A DNA stretch of 64,000 nt from the NCBI RefSeq assembly GCF_000023825.1, contig NC_013061.1, positions 1 through 64,000 on the forward strand. The letters are read 5' to 3'. This DNA comes from Pedobacter heparinus DSM 2366 (GTDB lineage Bacteria > Bacteroidota > Bacteroidia > Sphingobacteriales > Sphingobacteriaceae). Positions 17,584 to 27,400 of the stretch are shown piece by piece. A program made the translations under genes and the position numbers. Positions within the stretch are counted from its first letter, which is position 1. Each line of letters starts with the position of its first letter. The notes below the pieces were generated by a model. It did not search any database. It was not told where the DNA came from and worked only from the letters and a program-made list of their open reading frames with translations.

Positions 17584-18624
17584 ATGTTTGAAAATAAAGA
17601 ACGCACGGATATAGCAGAATTGGGAGAATTTGGCCTGATCAAACACCTGACTGATCATTTTAAAATTAGACATGAAAGTAGCATAAAGGGCATTGGTGAT
17701 GATGCTGCTGTATTAAATTTTGGAAATAAGGAAGTTTTGGTTTCTACAGACCTGTTACTGGAAGGTATCCATTTTGACCTGGCTTATGTACCGCTCATGC
17801 ACCTGGGCTACAAGGCTATACAGGTTAACCTGAGCGATATTTATGCTATGAACGGCATTGCCAGTCAGGTAACGGTTTCGATTGGTTTATCCAGTAAATT
17901 TCCGCTGGAAGCGGTAGAAGAAATTTATAAAGGGATAGCGCTGGCCTGCGATAAATTCAATATAGACCTGGTGGGTGGTGATACTTCATCCAGCAAACAG
18001 GGACTGGTGATCAGCGTAACCAGTATCGGCTATGCGGATAAAAAAGATGTAGTGTATAGAAATGGGGCACAGGAAGGTGATCTTTTATGCGTTTCAGGTG
18101 ATTTAGGGGGTGCTTATGTAGGCCTGCAAATCCTGGAAAGGGAAAAACAGATATTTTTAGAACATCCTGATATTCAGCCTGATCTGGAAGGTAAGGATTA
18201 TATTATAGAGCGGCAGCTTAAACCTGAGGGAAGAAGGGATATTGTTGATTTGCTTGCCCAGATGGACATTGTGCCAACCTCTATGATCGATGTTTCGGAT
18301 GGCCTGGCCTCTGAAGTGATGCACCTTTGTCAGCAATCCGAAAAAGGAGTGACTTTGTACGAAGAAAAGCTGCCTATTGACCCGATGACCTATGAAACTG
18401 CGCGGGAACTAGGGCTTGACCCAACCGTATGTGCTTTAAATGGCGGTGAAGATTATGAGTTGCTGTTTACCATAAAACAAGCCGATTATGATAAACTGAA
18501 ACACGATGTGGACATCAGTATCATCGGACACATAACAGATAAAAATTCGGGCTGTAAAATGATATCCAAATCCAATGTGGTACACGAACTGAAGGCCCAG
18601 GGCTGGAATGCCTTTAAACTATAA
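17584..18624 (+). CDS. thiL: Thiamine-phosphate kinase
   Basis: ThiL phosphorylates thiamine monophosphate to the active diphosphate. The 346-residue protein has the PurM-like fold markers: GIGDDAAVL (residues 37-45), STDLLLEGIHFDL, LSDIYAMNG and the metal-binding DLVGGDTS and DVSDGLASE segments. It is longer at the N-terminus than many homologues (ERTDIAELGEFGLI), which is usual in Bacteroidota. It follows nadA by 84 bases and overlaps the convergent rmuC stop region by six bases. Together with nadA it may form a cofactor-synthesis transcript, which is inference. Confidence 0.95.
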   Translation: MFENKERTDIAELGEFGLIKHLTDHFKIRHESSIKGIGDDAAVLNFGNKEVLVSTDLLLEGIHFDLAYVPLMHLGYKAIQVNLSDIYAMNGIASQVTVSIGLSSKFPLEAVEEIYKGIALACDKFNIDLVGGDTSSSKQGLVISVTSIGYADKKDVVYRNGAQEGDLLCVSGDLGGAYVGLQILEREKQIFLEHPDIQPDLEGKDYIIERQLKPEGRRDIVDLLAQMDIVPTSMIDVSDGLASEVMHLCQQSEKGVTLYEEKLPIDPMTYETARELGLDPTVCALNGGEDYELLFTIKQADYDKLKHDVDISIIGHITDKNSGCKMISKSNVVHELKAQGWNAFKL

Positions 18625-19941
18625 ACCCTCTTCTTCAGGTAAAACAGAATCTAAAAATTTGGTGTCAATCTGCTTTGTTGCTTTGGCACCTAATTTTTTT
18701 ATCTTTTCTGAGGTATTGGACAGGTTCCCGGTACCTGTCGATAACTTGTTAATGGCCTTATCATAAGCATCCTGGCTCAGTTTAATGTTCCGGCCTATAC
18801 TTTCCATATCGGTTAAAAAACCTACAAATTTATCGTACATACTTCCACTTAAACGGGCTATTTCCAACACGTTCCTGTTTTGTCTTTCCTGTTTCCAGAT
18901 GCTGGCAATGGTACGTAAGGTAGCCAGTAAGGTAGAAGGGCTTACCAATACAACTTTACGGTCCCAGGCATAATTAAAAAGTTCGGCATCCTGTTGTACA
19001 GCAATACCAAAAGAAGATTCAATAGGAATAAAAAGCAATACAAAATCAGGTGAATTGATCTGATAAAGCTCCTGGTAGTTCTTTCCTGACAAACCCTGGA
19101 TATGTGTTTTTATAGAAATTAAATGCTGTTTGAGCTGTATTTCCTTTTCTTCATCTTTATCTGCTGTTACCAATCGCTCGTAAGCTACTAAAGAGACCTT
19201 GGCATCAACGATAATGTGTTTATCATCCGGAAGGTCAATAATTACATCCGGCTGCATCCTGGAGCCTTCAGACGAGCTTAAACTGCTTTGTATCCTATAT
19301 TCCCTATCCTTGGTTAAACCGGAGCGCTCCAGGACACGTTCCAGTATCACTTCTCCCCAGTTGCCCTGTTTTTTACTGTCGCCTTTAAGGGCCCTGGTTA
19401 AATTGCCGGCCTCTTCCTGGATCTGTTTACTCTGGTCCATCAGCTGTGCAATTACCCCTTTTAAAATGTTGCGTTCATCAGATTCGGCTTTATACACTTT
19501 TTCAACTTTGTCTTCAAAAGCTTTGATGTTTTCTTTAAGGGGATTTAAAATGATATCGAGGTTTGCCTTGTTTTGCAGGGTAAATTTTTCCGATTTTTCG
19601 TCCAGTATTTTACCGGCAATATTTTCAAATTCCAGTTTAAAGCGTTGCTGAAGTTCGGCTATAGATTTTTCTTGTTCAGCATACCTTTCCCTCTGGGCCA
19701 TTAAATTTTCTTCTGCCTTGATCACTTTGCTGCGTTCTGCAATAAAATTCTGACGAAGATCGTTCAGTTCATCTTCCAGCTTTTGTTTTTCGTCCCTTAA
19801 CCAATTTAAGGATTTTTGGTGTTCTGTTTCTTTTAGTTCTAAAAGTAGCAACTGAGTATTATGGGCAGCGGGCTTTTTAAACAATAAAAAGAGAAGACTG
19901 GCCAGAATGATGATCAATAAAACTATTCCTGTTATTTCCAT
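18619..19941 (-). CDS. rmuC: DNA recombination protein RmuC
   Basis: The protein has an N-terminal membrane anchor (residues 4-22, VLLIIILASLLFLLF), then a coiled coil (about 35-185), then the RmuC nuclease-like domain with GNWGEVILERVLE, QPDVIIDLPD and VDAKVSL. RmuC limits inversions at short inverted repeats in E. coli; its biochemical activity is not settled. The start at 19941 puts the anchor at the N-terminus, so a longer reading from 19986 is unlikely. Its last bases overlap the end of thiL on the other strand. No promoter box was recognised upstream. Confidence 0.9.
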   Translation of the reverse strand: MEITGIVLLIIILASLLFLLFKKPAAHNTQLLLLELKETEHQKSLNWLRDEKQKLEDELNDLRQNFIAERSKVIKAEENLMAQRERYAEQEKSIAELQQRFKLEFENIAGKILDEKSEKFTLQNKANLDIILNPLKENIKAFEDKVEKVYKAESDERNILKGVIAQLMDQSKQIQEEAGNLTRALKGDSKKQGNWGEVILERVLERSGLTKDREYRIQSSLSSSEGSRMQPDVIIDLPDDKHIIVDAKVSLVAYERLVTADKDEEKEIQLKQHLISIKTHIQGLSGKNYQELYQINSPDFVLLFIPIESSFGIAVQQDAELFNYAWDRKVVLVSPSTLLATLRTIASIWKQERQNRNVLEIARLSGSMYDKFVGFLTDMESIGRNIKLSQDAYDKAINKLSTGTGNLSNTSEKIKKLGAKATKQIDTKFLDSVLPEEEGL

Positions 19942-20034
19942 ACTAATATTGTTATCAAATGTCATGATAATAAGTAATTTTTGCAAAAGAAAATAGTATT
20001 TGGTTTAAAAGCATTGCTGCTCAGTTTATACTAC

Positions 20035-20056
20035 AAATCAGAAAGCATTCTGATTT
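20035..20056. repeat. Perfect 9-bp inverted repeat in the rmuC/protease gap
   Basis: AAATCAGAA (20035-20043) and TTCTGATTT (20048-20056) form a hairpin with a 4-nt loop in the 216-bp gap between divergent rmuC and the zinc protease gene. It has no T-tract and lies where regulators of either gene could bind. Confidence 0.5.
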
Positions 20057-20157
20057 AATTACATTAGGTTGTTGGATATCCAGGGCCTTTTTTGGTTTAA
20101 AGATAAATTAGGAACGCTTTTTGATTAAACAATTGTGGAAAAAACATTCTTAAAGAA

Positions 20158-20850
20158 ATGGGAACTTATTTTGTTTTGATAATCCCGATACTGATAATTA
20201 GCATGTTTGTGCAGTGGCGTTTTAGAAACAGATTTTCTAAATATGCAGAGATGCAGTTAAATTCAGGGTTTTCGGGAAAAGAGGTGGCTGAGAAAATGCT
20301 GCAGGATAATGGGATTTTTGATGTAAAAGTGATGAGCACAGACAAGGCCTTATCCGATCATTACAATCCTGAAGATAAGACAGTCAATTTAAGTACTGAC
20401 GTATATTACGGAAGAAGCGTTGCGGCAGCTGCAGTGGCAGCACATGAATGTGGACATGCGGTACAACATGCCCGATCCTATCATTGGTTACAATTGAGAT
20501 CAAATATGGTACCTGTAGTCAGCATCACTTCAAATTTGCTGCAATGGGTATTGATTGTTGGTGTATTGCTGATTGCTTTTACCTTTAACCCAATCGTATT
20601 GGGCATTGGTGTACTGGGTCTGGCCTTAATTACCATATTCAGCATCATTACTTTGCCGGTTGAATTTGATGCCAGCAAAAGGGCTTTATTGTGGTTAAAA
20701 AACAATAAAAGTGTGTTGTATACTACTGAAGAACATGTTCAGGCAAAAGATGCCCTTTGGTGGGCCGCTATGACTTATGTGGTTGCGGCAATGGGTGCCC
20801 TGGCCAATCTGTTTTACTATGCTTCTATTCTTTTTGGCAGGAATAAATAG
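20158..20850 (+). CDS. Membrane zinc metallopeptidase (YugP family)
   Basis: The 230-residue membrane protein has the zinc-protease motif HECGH at residues 96-100, next to a membrane segment at 3-19 and two further ones at about 125-160. A C-terminal helix (about 195-225) is also hydrophobic. These features match the YugP / Zn_peptidase_2 family, whose substrates are unknown. A third metal ligand is probably the Glu in LPVEFDASKRA near residue 167, by analogy to the family. The gene stands alone; apaG converges on it with four bases between. Confidence 0.88.
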   Translation: MGTYFVLIIPILIISMFVQWRFRNRFSKYAEMQLNSGFSGKEVAEKMLQDNGIFDVKVMSTDKALSDHYNPEDKTVNLSTDVYYGRSVAAAAVAAHECGHAVQHARSYHWLQLRSNMVPVVSITSNLLQWVLIVGVLLIAFTFNPIVLGIGVLGLALITIFSIITLPVEFDASKRALLWLKNNKSVLYTTEEHVQAKDALWWAAMTYVVAAMGALANLFYYASILFGRNK

Positions 20851-20854
20851 GCGC

Positions 20855-21241
20855 TTAATTTAAGCGGTAAGGTACAATCAATTCAAATTCGGGGATATCT
20901 ACAATAAAGTCCCTGTCATCGGCAATCCGGTACATCAGGTAATTACCACTCATGGTACCCATATCCGTGTTTAAATTACAGCCTGATACATAAGAATGGC
21001 TGGCCCCAGGTTCTATTACGGGTTGTTCACCAACAACGCCCTCACCTTCTACTTCTCTTTGTGTACCATTAGAGTCAAATATAAACCACTGCCTTCTTTT
21101 AAGCTGTACGGCATAGTCGGTCAGGTTTTCAATTGTAATGCGGTAAGCAAACATAAAATGTGCGTTAGCCGGATTAGAATGTTCTTCCTGGTAAGTTGTT
21201 TCAACTGAAATCTTAACGCCTAATGTAATAGCTGTAACCAT
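20855..21241 (-). CDS. apaG: ApaG family protein
   Basis: The 128-residue protein is a single ApaG/DUF525 domain (immunoglobulin-like beta sandwich), with the family segments FAYRITIEN, RRQWFIFDSNG, VEGEGVVGEQP and GSHSYVSGC. ApaG was linked genetically to cobalt/magnesium handling, but its biochemical role is unclear. It is encoded 33 bases downstream of dusB on the same strand and is probably co-transcribed with it. Confidence 0.92.
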   Translation of the reverse strand: MVTAITLGVKISVETTYQEEHSNPANAHFMFAYRITIENLTDYAVQLKRRQWFIFDSNGTQREVEGEGVVGEQPVIEPGASHSYVSGCNLNTDMGTMSGNYLMYRIADDRDFIVDIPEFELIVPYRLN

Positions 21242-21274
21242 TTTAACTTATATTTAATAAATAGTTTTCAAAAA

Positions 21275-22282
21275 TCAAGCCATTTCACCGGCCGGGTAAA
21301 TATGTTGATATTTTTCAGCTATTTCATCTAAAATACTGTGAATAGTATCTATATTTTCTTCTTTAACCAATTGCATCCTGTAGCTTTTAAAATCGGGTAT
21401 GCCTTTAAAATAATTGGCATAATGACGCCTCATTTCAAATATACCAACTCTTGGTCCTTTCCAGGCAATGGATTTTTCAAAATGTGTACGGCATACGGAA
21501 ACCCTTTCTTCTATGCTCGGACCCGCCAGGGTTTTCCCTGTATTAAAGAAATGTCTGATCTCTCTGAATATCCAGGGATACCCAATGGCGGCCCTGCCGA
21601 TCATGATGCCATCTACCTCATATTCCAGGCGCCAGTCGGCCGCTTTCCTGATGCTGTCCACATCCCCGTTTCCAAAAATCGGGATTTTTATCCTGGGGTT
21701 CCTTTTGATCTGACGGATCAGTGTCCAGTCGGCTTCTCCCTTATACAATTGTGCCCTGGTACGGCCATGAATGGTTAAAGCCTGGATACCTATATCCTGC
21801 AAACGTTCTGCCACCTCTTCCACATTTTTGGTGTTGTCGTCCCAACCCAGCCTTGTTTTAACCGTTACAGGTAAATGTGTGGCTTTTACAACGGCTTCAG
21901 TCATCCGTACCATTTTATCGATATCCTGGAGCAAACTGGCACCAGCGCCCCTGCAGGCTACGTTTTTAACCGGACAGCCATAGTTGATGTCCATTAAATC
22001 AGGCCCAGCCAGCGTAGCAATTTCAGTAGCCTCACGCATGTGGTCTATTTCGCTGCCAAAAATCTGTATGCCTATTGGTCTTTCATATTCAAAGATATCC
22101 AGTTTTGCCCTGCTTTTAGCCGCGTCCCTGATCAGTCCTTCCGATGAAATAAACTCTGTATACATCATATCCACCCCACTTTGTTTACATACAAAACGGA
22201 AAGGCGGATCGCTTACATCCTCCATCGGTGCAAGCAATAAGGGAAATTCTCCCAGATCAATATTTCCTATCTTTACGGACAT
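21275..22282 (-). CDS. dusB: tRNA-dihydrouridine synthase DusB
   Basis: This FMN enzyme reduces uridine to dihydrouridine in tRNA. The barrel motifs are clear: LLAPMEDVSDPPFR near the N-terminus, DINYGCPVKNVACRGAGA with the catalytic Cys, TVKTRLGW, IHGRTRAQLYKG and GNGDV. ATG 22282 (MSVKIGNIDLG) is chosen over the in-frame start at 22315, because a -7 promoter box sits at 22313-22320 and would overlap that longer reading. apaG follows in the same direction. Confidence 0.95.
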   Translation of the reverse strand: MSVKIGNIDLGEFPLLLAPMEDVSDPPFRFVCKQSGVDMMYTEFISSEGLIRDAAKSRAKLDIFEYERPIGIQIFGSEIDHMREATEIATLAGPDLMDINYGCPVKNVACRGAGASLLQDIDKMVRMTEAVVKATHLPVTVKTRLGWDDNTKNVEEVAERLQDIGIQALTIHGRTRAQLYKGEADWTLIRQIKRNPRIKIPIFGNGDVDSIRKAADWRLEYEVDGIMIGRAAIGYPWIFREIRHFFNTGKTLAGPSIEERVSVCRTHFEKSIAWKGPRVGIFEMRRHYANYFKGIPDFKSYRMQLVKEENIDTIHSILDEIAEKYQHIYPAGEMA

Positions 22283-22312
22283 TTTTCTATCTTCAACCCA
22301 AAATTCAGGGTA

Positions 22313-22320
22313 CAAAGGTA
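22313..22320 (-). promoter_or_regulatory. -7 box TACCTTTG for dusB (minus strand)
   Basis: CAAAGGTA on the + strand is a perfect reverse TAnnTTTG. It predicts a leader of about 25 nt before the dusB ATG at 22282. A degenerate + strand box (TA-AAA-TTTG, 22332-22340) for the CPBP gene lies 11 bases away, so the two promoters overlap. Confidence 0.6.
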
Positions 22321-22345
22321 CGAAACTTAGCTAAAATTTGCATAA

Positions 22346-23254
22346 ATGGGTTCTATAGAAGAAATTAAAGAAGAGAACACCCCCTTTGTACAGCTGTTGA
22401 TGTTGTGCTTTTATGCTTTTTTAGGCCTGTTTGTATTTTTAGCTATAGGTTTTGCAGTGATCTATTTGAAATATGGCGGGAGCCTGGTGCAAAATATGGA
22501 CTGGCTGAGTAGTACTGAAGCAAGTTACTTGCCCGCACAGAGAATACTGATAACAGCCCAGCAAATCGGTTTATTTTTAGTGCCCGCCCTGCTGCTTGCT
22601 AAAATTGAAGGCGGCCGAATCAATGGTTTTTATGGATTTAAAAGACCTGATGCAGGGCTGTTGTTGCTGGTATTGCTGATGATGGCCGGTGCCCTGCCCT
22701 TGCTGGAATGGGTGACCCAGTTGAACCAGAAAATGAGCTTTCCTGCCGCTTTAAAAGGTGTAGAAAACTGGATGAAAGCAGCGGAGGACCAGGGTATGAA
22801 AATGACCATTGCCTTATTAAAAATGGAGAATATAGGGATGTTCCTGTTGAATATAGGAATGATTGCCCTGCTACCGGCTGTGGCCGAAGAACTGATGTTC
22901 AGGGCAGGCCTGCAGCGTATTTTTGGCAGAATGTTTAACAATCCACACCTGGCGATCTGGTTTTCAGCTTTTGTATTCAGTGCCATACATATGCAGTTTT
23001 ACGGGTTTTTACCCCGATTGCTGCTGGGGGCAACATTTGGGTATATCTATTTCTGGAGCGGCAGCTTATGGTATGCCATATTTGGACATTTTTTAAATAA
23101 TGCCTATGCGGTATGCGCAGCATGGTATATGCAAAAAAACAATATACCTTTGTCGGAGGCCGATAAAACGATGGACATTGCCTGGTATGGTTATGTGATC
23201 AGTGTCGGATTGACCTTTTTGCTGTTCCGATATTTTAAAAAACAAACTCAATGA
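22346..23254 (+). CDS. CPBP family intramembrane metalloprotease
   Basis: The 302-residue multi-pass membrane protein has about eight hydrophobic segments and the Abi/CAAX-protease motifs: EELMFRAGLQ near residue 180 (EExxxR), FSAIHMQFYGFLP with a conserved His, and YAIFGHFLNN with a second His. The family includes Rce1 and bacteriocin-immunity proteases; its substrate here is unknown. The start codon lies 5 nt after a TA-N3-TTTG sequence. The stop codon overlaps the cdsA start by four bases (ATGA), indicating translational coupling and a possible link to membrane biogenesis. Confidence 0.88.
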   Translation: MGSIEEIKEENTPFVQLLMLCFYAFLGLFVFLAIGFAVIYLKYGGSLVQNMDWLSSTEASYLPAQRILITAQQIGLFLVPALLLAKIEGGRINGFYGFKRPDAGLLLLVLLMMAGALPLLEWVTQLNQKMSFPAALKGVENWMKAAEDQGMKMTIALLKMENIGMFLLNIGMIALLPAVAEELMFRAGLQRIFGRMFNNPHLAIWFSAFVFSAIHMQFYGFLPRLLLGATFGYIYFWSGSLWYAIFGHFLNNAYAVCAAWYMQKNNIPLSEADKTMDIAWYGYVISVGLTFLLFRYFKKQTQ

Positions 23255-24060
23255 AGACAAGAGCAATAACTGCTTTCTTTTTTACCATTGTAATGTTAGG
23301 TTCTATATTTTTAGGGGCCTATACCTTTACTTTTTTTTACCTCATTTTAAGTCTTGCCGCTTTATTTGAATTCTTTGGTATGATTAAGACTGCAGGCATC
23401 CGTCCGCACAGAAATATTGCGCTGGTTGCAGCAGCACTTATTTTTTTGATGACGGCAGGCTATCACTTACTACAATTTGAAACTAAGTTCATGCTGCTCA
23501 TTGTACCCTTAATTTTCTCGGTATTCATCAGTGAGCTGTATAAAAAGGAAAAAATACCTTTTTCTAATATTTCCTACACATTTGTAGGGTTTATCTACGT
23601 TACAGCACCCTTTTGTTTCTTTTATTCCTTAGGTTTTATACAGGAAACAGCCACTTATAATTTTCATTTACCACTGGCTTTTTTATTGATGTTATGGGCC
23701 AGTGATACTGGAGCGTATCTGTTTGGGATGAAATTCGGAAAAACACGTTTGTTTGAACGCCATTCGCCTAAAAAATCATGGGAAGGCTTTTTTGGTGGTG
23801 TCTTTACCAGTGTACTGGTGGCTTATTTAATTTCTTTATGCTTTACGGAGATCAGTCCATTCATATTTGGTGGAATGGCGGTCTTGATCGTCTGTTTCGG
23901 TACACTTGGAGATCTTGTCGAATCCATGCTTAAACGAAGTTTAAATGTAAAGGATTCCGGTAATATACTGCCAGGCCACGGAGGTTTTTTAGATCGCTTT
24001 GACGGACTTTTAATTGCTGCGCCGGTAGTTTATGCTTATCTGTACCTGATACTGAATTAA
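23251..24060 (+). CDS. cdsA: Phosphatidate cytidylyltransferase
   Basis: CdsA makes CDP-diacylglycerol from phosphatidic acid and CTP, the branch point of phospholipid synthesis, at the inner membrane. The 269-residue polytopic protein ends with the family signature: LKRSLNVKDSGNILPGHGG then FLDRFDG. ASDTGAYLFG and the HSPKKSWEG segment are also typical. It overlaps the CPBP protease gene by four bases. A phosphatidylserine decarboxylase for a later step of the pathway lies at 44.5-45.1 kb. Confidence 0.95.
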   Translation: MKTRAITAFFFTIVMLGSIFLGAYTFTFFYLILSLAALFEFFGMIKTAGIRPHRNIALVAAALIFLMTAGYHLLQFETKFMLLIVPLIFSVFISELYKKEKIPFSNISYTFVGFIYVTAPFCFFYSLGFIQETATYNFHLPLAFLLMLWASDTGAYLFGMKFGKTRLFERHSPKKSWEGFFGGVFTSVLVAYLISLCFTEISPFIFGGMAVLIVCFGTLGDLVESMLKRSLNVKDSGNILPGHGGFLDRFDGLLIAAPVVYAYLYLILN

Positions 24061-24148
24061 CCGCATTTTCTCCCTTTGGCTATACCTGTGTAAGCAATTA
24101 ATTTTGCTGTAGGATAGATTCATATCACCTAAATAATAAATGCTATAT

Positions 24149-24180
24149 AAGTCCAGGTTTTATAGTAAAAACATGGACTT
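24149..24180. repeat. Imperfect hairpin between cdsA and the DUF3820 gene
   Basis: AAGTCCA (24149-24155) pairs with TGGACTT (24174-24180), and the inner GTTTT and AAAAC also pair. It lies between convergent genes and may end transcription, but no T-tract follows on either strand. Confidence 0.4.
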
Positions 24181-24197
24181 GATATGGAATTGAGCCC

Positions 24198-24413
24198 TTA
24201 TTTTCTCTTCTTTAAGGGTTCCAGAAGGTATTCCAGTCCGTTTAATTTGATTTCATAAAGTGTTGCGATCATCTCGCCCAGTTTTCCTGGCGGAAATCCT
24301 TCCTGATGAAACCAGACCAGGTAAGATTCTGGCAGGTCACAGATGATCCGGCCTTTATATTTGCCGAAAGGCATTTGCATGGTAACCAGGTCTTGTAACA
24401 GCTGTGGGTTCAT
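24198..24413 (-). CDS. DUF3820 family small protein
   Basis: The 71-residue protein matches DUF3820, with the diagnostic MPFGKYKG, followed by ESYLVWFHQEGFPPGKLG. Related domains were reported near virulence regulators in Pseudomonas, and the fold resembles an exonuclease-associated module, but no function is established. It lies 10 bases downstream of mfd on the same strand, so both are likely on one transcript. That places it with DNA repair, as inference only. Confidence 0.85.
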   Translation of the reverse strand: MNPQLLQDLVTMQMPFGKYKGRIICDLPESYLVWFHQEGFPPGKLGEMIATLYEIKLNGLEYLLEPLKKRK

Positions 24414-24423
24414 CTTGATCTGT

Positions 24424-27400
24424 TTAATTGACCACCATTTCCAGCATTTCTACAGCTTCATCTATGGTATTGAGGTTGTCGAATGAAATGCGGAGTGAAT
24501 CTTTAACTTCTTTAAGATTGCATAAACGCGGGTGGATCTGTGCAAAATGCAATATTTTATTGAACATAATAGAATCAAAAAAGGCAGATTGTTTGTCGGT
24601 AATGAAATAACCGCGCAATACACCTTTTTTGAAACTTATTTTTTCGAAAGCCAGTTTTTTGGCTATCCATTGCAGCCGCAATACATTCAACATGGTTTTT
24701 ACCGGATGAGGAACAGGACCAAAACGGTCTTTTAAACTCAGTTCAAACGCCTTTAGCTGGTTTTCATCCTCAATTTTTGAAAGTTCGGTATAGAGGTTAT
24801 ACCTTTCGGTAATGTTGGTTACATAATCATCCGGAATATACAGCTCCAGGTCGGTATCCACTTGTGTAAAATTCACAAAGGGGCGTAAGGGCTCATCCTT
24901 AAACAGGTCTTTAAATTCATCTGTTTTCAGTTCCTGTATGGCTTCATCCAGTATTTTGTGGTACATCTCGAAACCTATTTCGGCAATGAAGCCACTTTGC
25001 TCGGCGCCTAAGAGGTTTCCGCTACCCCGGATGTCCAGATCCCTCATGGCAATGTTAAAACCGCTTCCAAGGTCTGAAAACTCTTCAATTGCACTCAGGC
25101 GTTTGCGGGCTTCCGAAGTAAGCGTACTTAAAGGCGGGCTAAGCAGGTAACAGAAGGCTTTTTTATTGGACCGGCCTACCCTGCCTCGCATTTGGTGCAG
25201 GTCGCTCAGGCCAAACATATGCGCATGGTTGATGATGATGGTATTGGCATTTGGGATGTCAAGACCGGCCTCGATAATGGTGGTGGCTACCAGGACATCC
25301 TTTTCTCCATTGATAAAATCGAGCATCACATCTTCCAGCTGATCGCCATCCAGTTGTCCGTGTGCAATACCAATACGGGCTTTTGGGACCAGCGTCTGGA
25401 TCAATCCCCCCAGTTGAGGGAGGTCGTGCACCCTGTTATGGATAAAAAACACCTGTCCGCCCCTGTCCAGTTCAAACTGAACGGCTTCCTGGATCAGTTT
25501 ATCGTTAAAAACATGTAATTCTGTATTTACAGCCTGCCGGTTTGGTGGCGGGGTACTCATGATGGAAAGGTCGCGGGCCCCCATTAAAGAGAAGTGCAGT
25601 GTTCTGGGTATGGGGGTTGCGGTAAGGGTTAAGGTATCTACATTTACCCTTAAAGCCCTTAATTTCTCTTTGGAAGATACCCCGAATTTCTGCTCCTCAT
25701 CGATGATCATGATGCCCAGATCTTTAAACTTCACATCCTTACTGAGCAGGCGGTGCGTGCCAATGATGATATCTACTTTGCCTTCGGCCACTTTAGCCAG
25801 CGTTTCTTTGATCTGCTTGCTTGTTTTAAAGCGGTTGATGTAATCTACGGTGCAGGGAAAGTCCTTTAATCGACCGGTAAAAGTTTTAAAGTGCTGGAGG
25901 GCAAGAATGGTGGTTGGCACCAGTACGGCCGCCTGTTTGCCATTGGCAACCGCCTTAAAAGCAGCTCTGATGGCAATTTCCGTTTTACCGAAGCCCACAT
26001 CACCACAAACCAGCCGGTCCATGGGATGTGGCGCTTCCATGTCCTTTTTTACATCGCTGGTTGCCTTTTCCTGATCGGGCGTATCTTCATAAATAAAGGA
26101 GGCTTCCAGCTCGGTTTCAAGATAGCCATCGGGCGCGAAAGCTGTTCCTACCTGCGATTTTCGCAGGGCATACAGCTTGATCAGGTCTCGGGCAATGTCC
26201 TTAACTTTTTTTTTAGTTGTTTTTTTGAGCTTATCCCAGGCCTCTGTGCCCAGTTTGTTCATTTTTGGAGCAGTACCATCTTTTCCACTGTATTTGGCAA
26301 TGCGGTTAAGGGAGTTGATGTTGACATACAGCAGGTCGTTATCGGCATAGACCAGCCTGATCATTTCCTGGGTTTTACCGTTTACCTCTACCTTTTCCAA
26401 ACCGGCATATTTACCTATCCCATGGTCTATATGGGTTACAAAATCGCCGGGCTTCAGGTCCCTCAGTTCTTTTAAGGTGATAGCCTGACTGCGCTGATAG
26501 CCTCTTTTGAGCTTATATTTATAAAAACGGTCGAAAATCTGGTGATCGGTATAAAAGGCCACTTTCTGCCCCCCATCTACAAAACCCTCCCTGAGCGGGA
26601 TATTTACCGGTGTAAATTTGACAGATTTGTCGATATCGTCCAGGATGGCATATAAACGTTCCGTTTGTTTAACTGAAGCGCTGAAAATAAAGTTATGCAG
26701 GCCCTGTTTTTCGTTTTCTTTAAGGTTGTGGATCAGCAGGCTGAAATCTTTGTTAAAAGAGGGTTGGGGTTTGATTTCGAACTGAAAAACCTGATCTGTT
26801 TTATAAAAGAACTGCTTTCCAAATTCTACAAGCGGAAAATCGTGGAACATATCGCCCATCATTTTCTCGTCTGTAAAAGCAAATTTAGGATCTATCCAGT
26901 CCTGGTTTTCCTGTTTTTCTTTTGCGGGCAGGGCTTTCCATAGTTCAACCGCTTTTTTATATCCACTTTTAACAATGTCCAAAGTGAATTCTACGTCCTT
27001 AAACCAAACCTGGGTATCCTTTTCAATGTAGTCGAGGATACTGATGTTGGTTTCGGTAAGGTATTTTGATTGTACATTGGGAATGATGGTCAGTGTTTTT
27101 ACATCTTCAACGGAAAGCTGGCTTTCAATTTCAAAAGTACGGATACTTTCCACGATATCGCCAAAAAACTCGATGCGGTAAGGCAGGTCGTGCGAGAAGG
27201 AAAAGATATCGACGATACCGCCACGGATGGAAAACTGTCCGGGTTCATATACAAAATCTGTACGGTTAAAATCGTAGTCGATTAGAAACTCATTGATAAA
27301 ATCGATGCCCAGTTTGGCATTTAAACTGATCTCCAGCGTGTTTTTTTCCAGCACGGTGCGGTCTATCACCTTTTCGGCCAGGGCCTCAGGATAGGAAACC

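Noticed and set aside
23145..23152. TACCTTTG inside the CPBP protease gene
   Set aside because: It is a perfect -7 match about 100 bases before cdsA, but lies within a coding sequence, and the two genes overlap as an operon. An internal promoter cannot be excluded.
25891..26475. 194-codon open frame antisense to mfd
   Set aside because: It is the shadow of a conserved, complete mfd gene and has no recognisable domain or start signal.
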